In this document: piece after piece, positions 13,927 through 14,713 of the stretch | How the letters are laid out: the number at the start of each line of letters is the position of its first letter | Numbering within the stretch: the stretch's first letter is position 1 | Source of the DNA: JBEBBU01 sp041158225 | GTDB lineage: Bacteria; Pseudomonadota; Gammaproteobacteria; Methylococcales; Methylococcaceae | Reading direction: 5' to 3' | Length of the DNA stretch: 14,713 nucleotides | NCBI GenBank assembly: GCA_041158225.1 | Contig: JBEBBU010000128.1 | Coordinates: 1-14,713, forward strand | Translations under genes and position numbers: made by a program | The notes under the pieces: model-generated | Told to the model about the DNA's origin: nothing | Databases searched by the model: none | What the model saw: only the letters and a program-made list of their open reading frames with translations

Positions 13927-14713
13927 AGCGCCCTCACGGCGGCGGCAAACAGTTCACCACGCTGCTGGTAGTCACGGTACTGGTCGAGACTGGCACAGGC
14001 CGGCGCCAGCAGTACGGTATCGCCTGGCTGGGCACAGGCACGTGCCCTGCCAACCGCATCCTGCATGCTGCCGGCATGGACACAGGGTACCAGCGCCCCC
14101 AATGCTGCCTCCAGCAGCGGCGCATCGCGGCCTACCAGTACCAGCGCCCGGACACGATGCCGCACGGCAGCCGCCAGCTCACTGAAATCGGCGCCTTTGC
14201 CATCGCCTCCGGCAATCAGTACGACCGGTACCTCCAGCCCCTGCAGGGCTGCCTCGCAGGCACCAATATTGGTAGCTTTGGAATCATTGATGTAGTCCAC
14301 CCCATCGACCTGAGCCACCCACTGCATGCGGTGGTCAAGACCGGTAAAACCTGCCAGCACGGCGCGCATGGCGCCAGGGTCCAGACCCGCGGCATCTCCC
14401 AGCGCCAGCGCAGCCAGGGCGTTGGCCTGATTGTGCCGCCCCTGCAGTTGCAGGGCAGCTACCGGCATGAAAGGCCCCTCAGGGCTCATCAGCCAGGGTT
14501 CCCCGTCCTGCCGGGCCAGATGATAGTCGCCCGGCTGCGGCTCAGCCACACTGAACCAGCGCTGCGCGTGATCTGGCAAGGCCATGGCCGCCACCCGTGG
14601 ATCATCCCGGTTCAGCACCTGGATGGCATCGCCGGCAAACACCCTGGCCTTGGCCGCCGCATAAGCGTCCAGACTGGCATAGCGGTCCATGTGATCCGGG
14701 CTGATATTAAGTA
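13917..14713 (-). CDS. murD: UDP-N-acetylmuramoylalanine--D-glutamate ligase MurD, 5' end outside window
   Basis: MurD adds D-glutamate to UDP-MurNAc-L-Ala in the cytoplasm. Only the C-terminal 264 residues are present. The reading frame is open to the right edge and begins with LNISPDHMDRY, the family's central-domain motif, so the ATG at 14690 (Met of DHMDRY) is internal and not the true start. Further motifs are LQGRHNQANALAALAL, HRMQWV, YINDSKATNIGACEAAL, GGDGKGADFSEL and the C-terminal LLAPACASLDQYRDYQQRG, where Ala replaces the more usual Ser of LLSPACAS. Full-length MurD is about 440 residues, so roughly 180 residues lie beyond the window. It ends with TAA, overlapping the ftsW GTG start by 10 bases. 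Confidence 0.97.
   Translation of the reverse strand, partial: LNISPDHMDRYASLDAYAAAKARVFAGDAIQVLNRDDPRVAAMALPDHAQRWFSVAEPQPGDYHLARQDGEPWLMSPEGPFMPVAALQLQGRHNQANALAALALGDAAGLDPGAMRAVLAGFTGLDHRMQWVAQVDGVDYINDSKATNIGACEAALQGLEVPVVLIAGGDGKGADFSELAAAVRHRVRALVLVGRDAPLLEAALGALVPCVHAGSMQDAVGRARACAQPGDTVLLAPACASLDQYRDYQQRGELFAAAVRALCA

Noticed and set aside
13917..14690. Complete short gene starting at the ATG at 14690
   Set aside because: The frame stays open to the window edge with LNISPDH before that Met, a conserved internal MurD motif, so this is a gene cut by the window edge.
1..14713. A new defence, mobile or biosynthetic system
   Set aside because: Every substantial coding region is assigned to a known housekeeping family, gaps are under 60 bases apart from the first 170, and no repeats, integrase, transposase or attachment-like sites were seen.

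Overview
The window is almost wall-to-wall chromosomal housekeeping DNA from a Gram-negative proteobacterium. lpxC (lipid A synthesis) shows an outer membrane. The surE-pcm pair and a division/cell-wall (dcw) cluster carrying murB between murC and ddl point to a gammaproteobacterium or an Acidithiobacillia-like lineage rather than an enteric one, since E. coli keeps murB elsewhere. The taxon is inferred from gene order and protein style only. No mobile element, CRISPR array, tRNA or rRNA was recognised.

Left arm (+ strand): an AT-rich leader (bases 1-137; 34 G/C in the first 100) precedes surE (nucleotidase, 171-914), pcm (L-isoaspartyl protein repair methyltransferase, 967-1626) and a 712-residue NDP-forming acyl-CoA synthetase (1660-3798). 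surE-pcm is a classic stress/maintenance pair. Here the synthetase takes the place that nlpD and rpoS occupy in many gammaproteobacteria.

Right arm (- strand, read from the right edge leftwards): murD (5' end outside the window), ftsW, murG, murC, murB, ddl, ftsQ, ftsA, ftsZ, lpxC and a DUF721/DciA-like gene. From murD to ftsQ every junction overlaps by a few to about 40 bases, with ATGA, GTGA and TTGA stop/start overlaps. Short gaps of 35, 38 and 15 bases appear only around ftsA, ftsZ and lpxC. The products build UDP-MurNAc-pentapeptide (MurB, MurC, MurD, Ddl), convert lipid I to lipid II (MurG), polymerise glycan at the septum (FtsW), and assemble the Z-ring and divisome (FtsQ, FtsA, FtsZ). 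LpxC commits precursor to lipid A.

The two arms converge at 3755-3798, where the last codons of the acyl-CoA synthetase and the DciA-like gene overlap tail to tail by 44 bases. A perfect 10-bp inverted repeat lies at 3813-3837. I found no previously undescribed system. The points worth a second look are gene boundaries, overlapping codons, RNA hairpins inside genes and a few substitutions at usually conserved residues.
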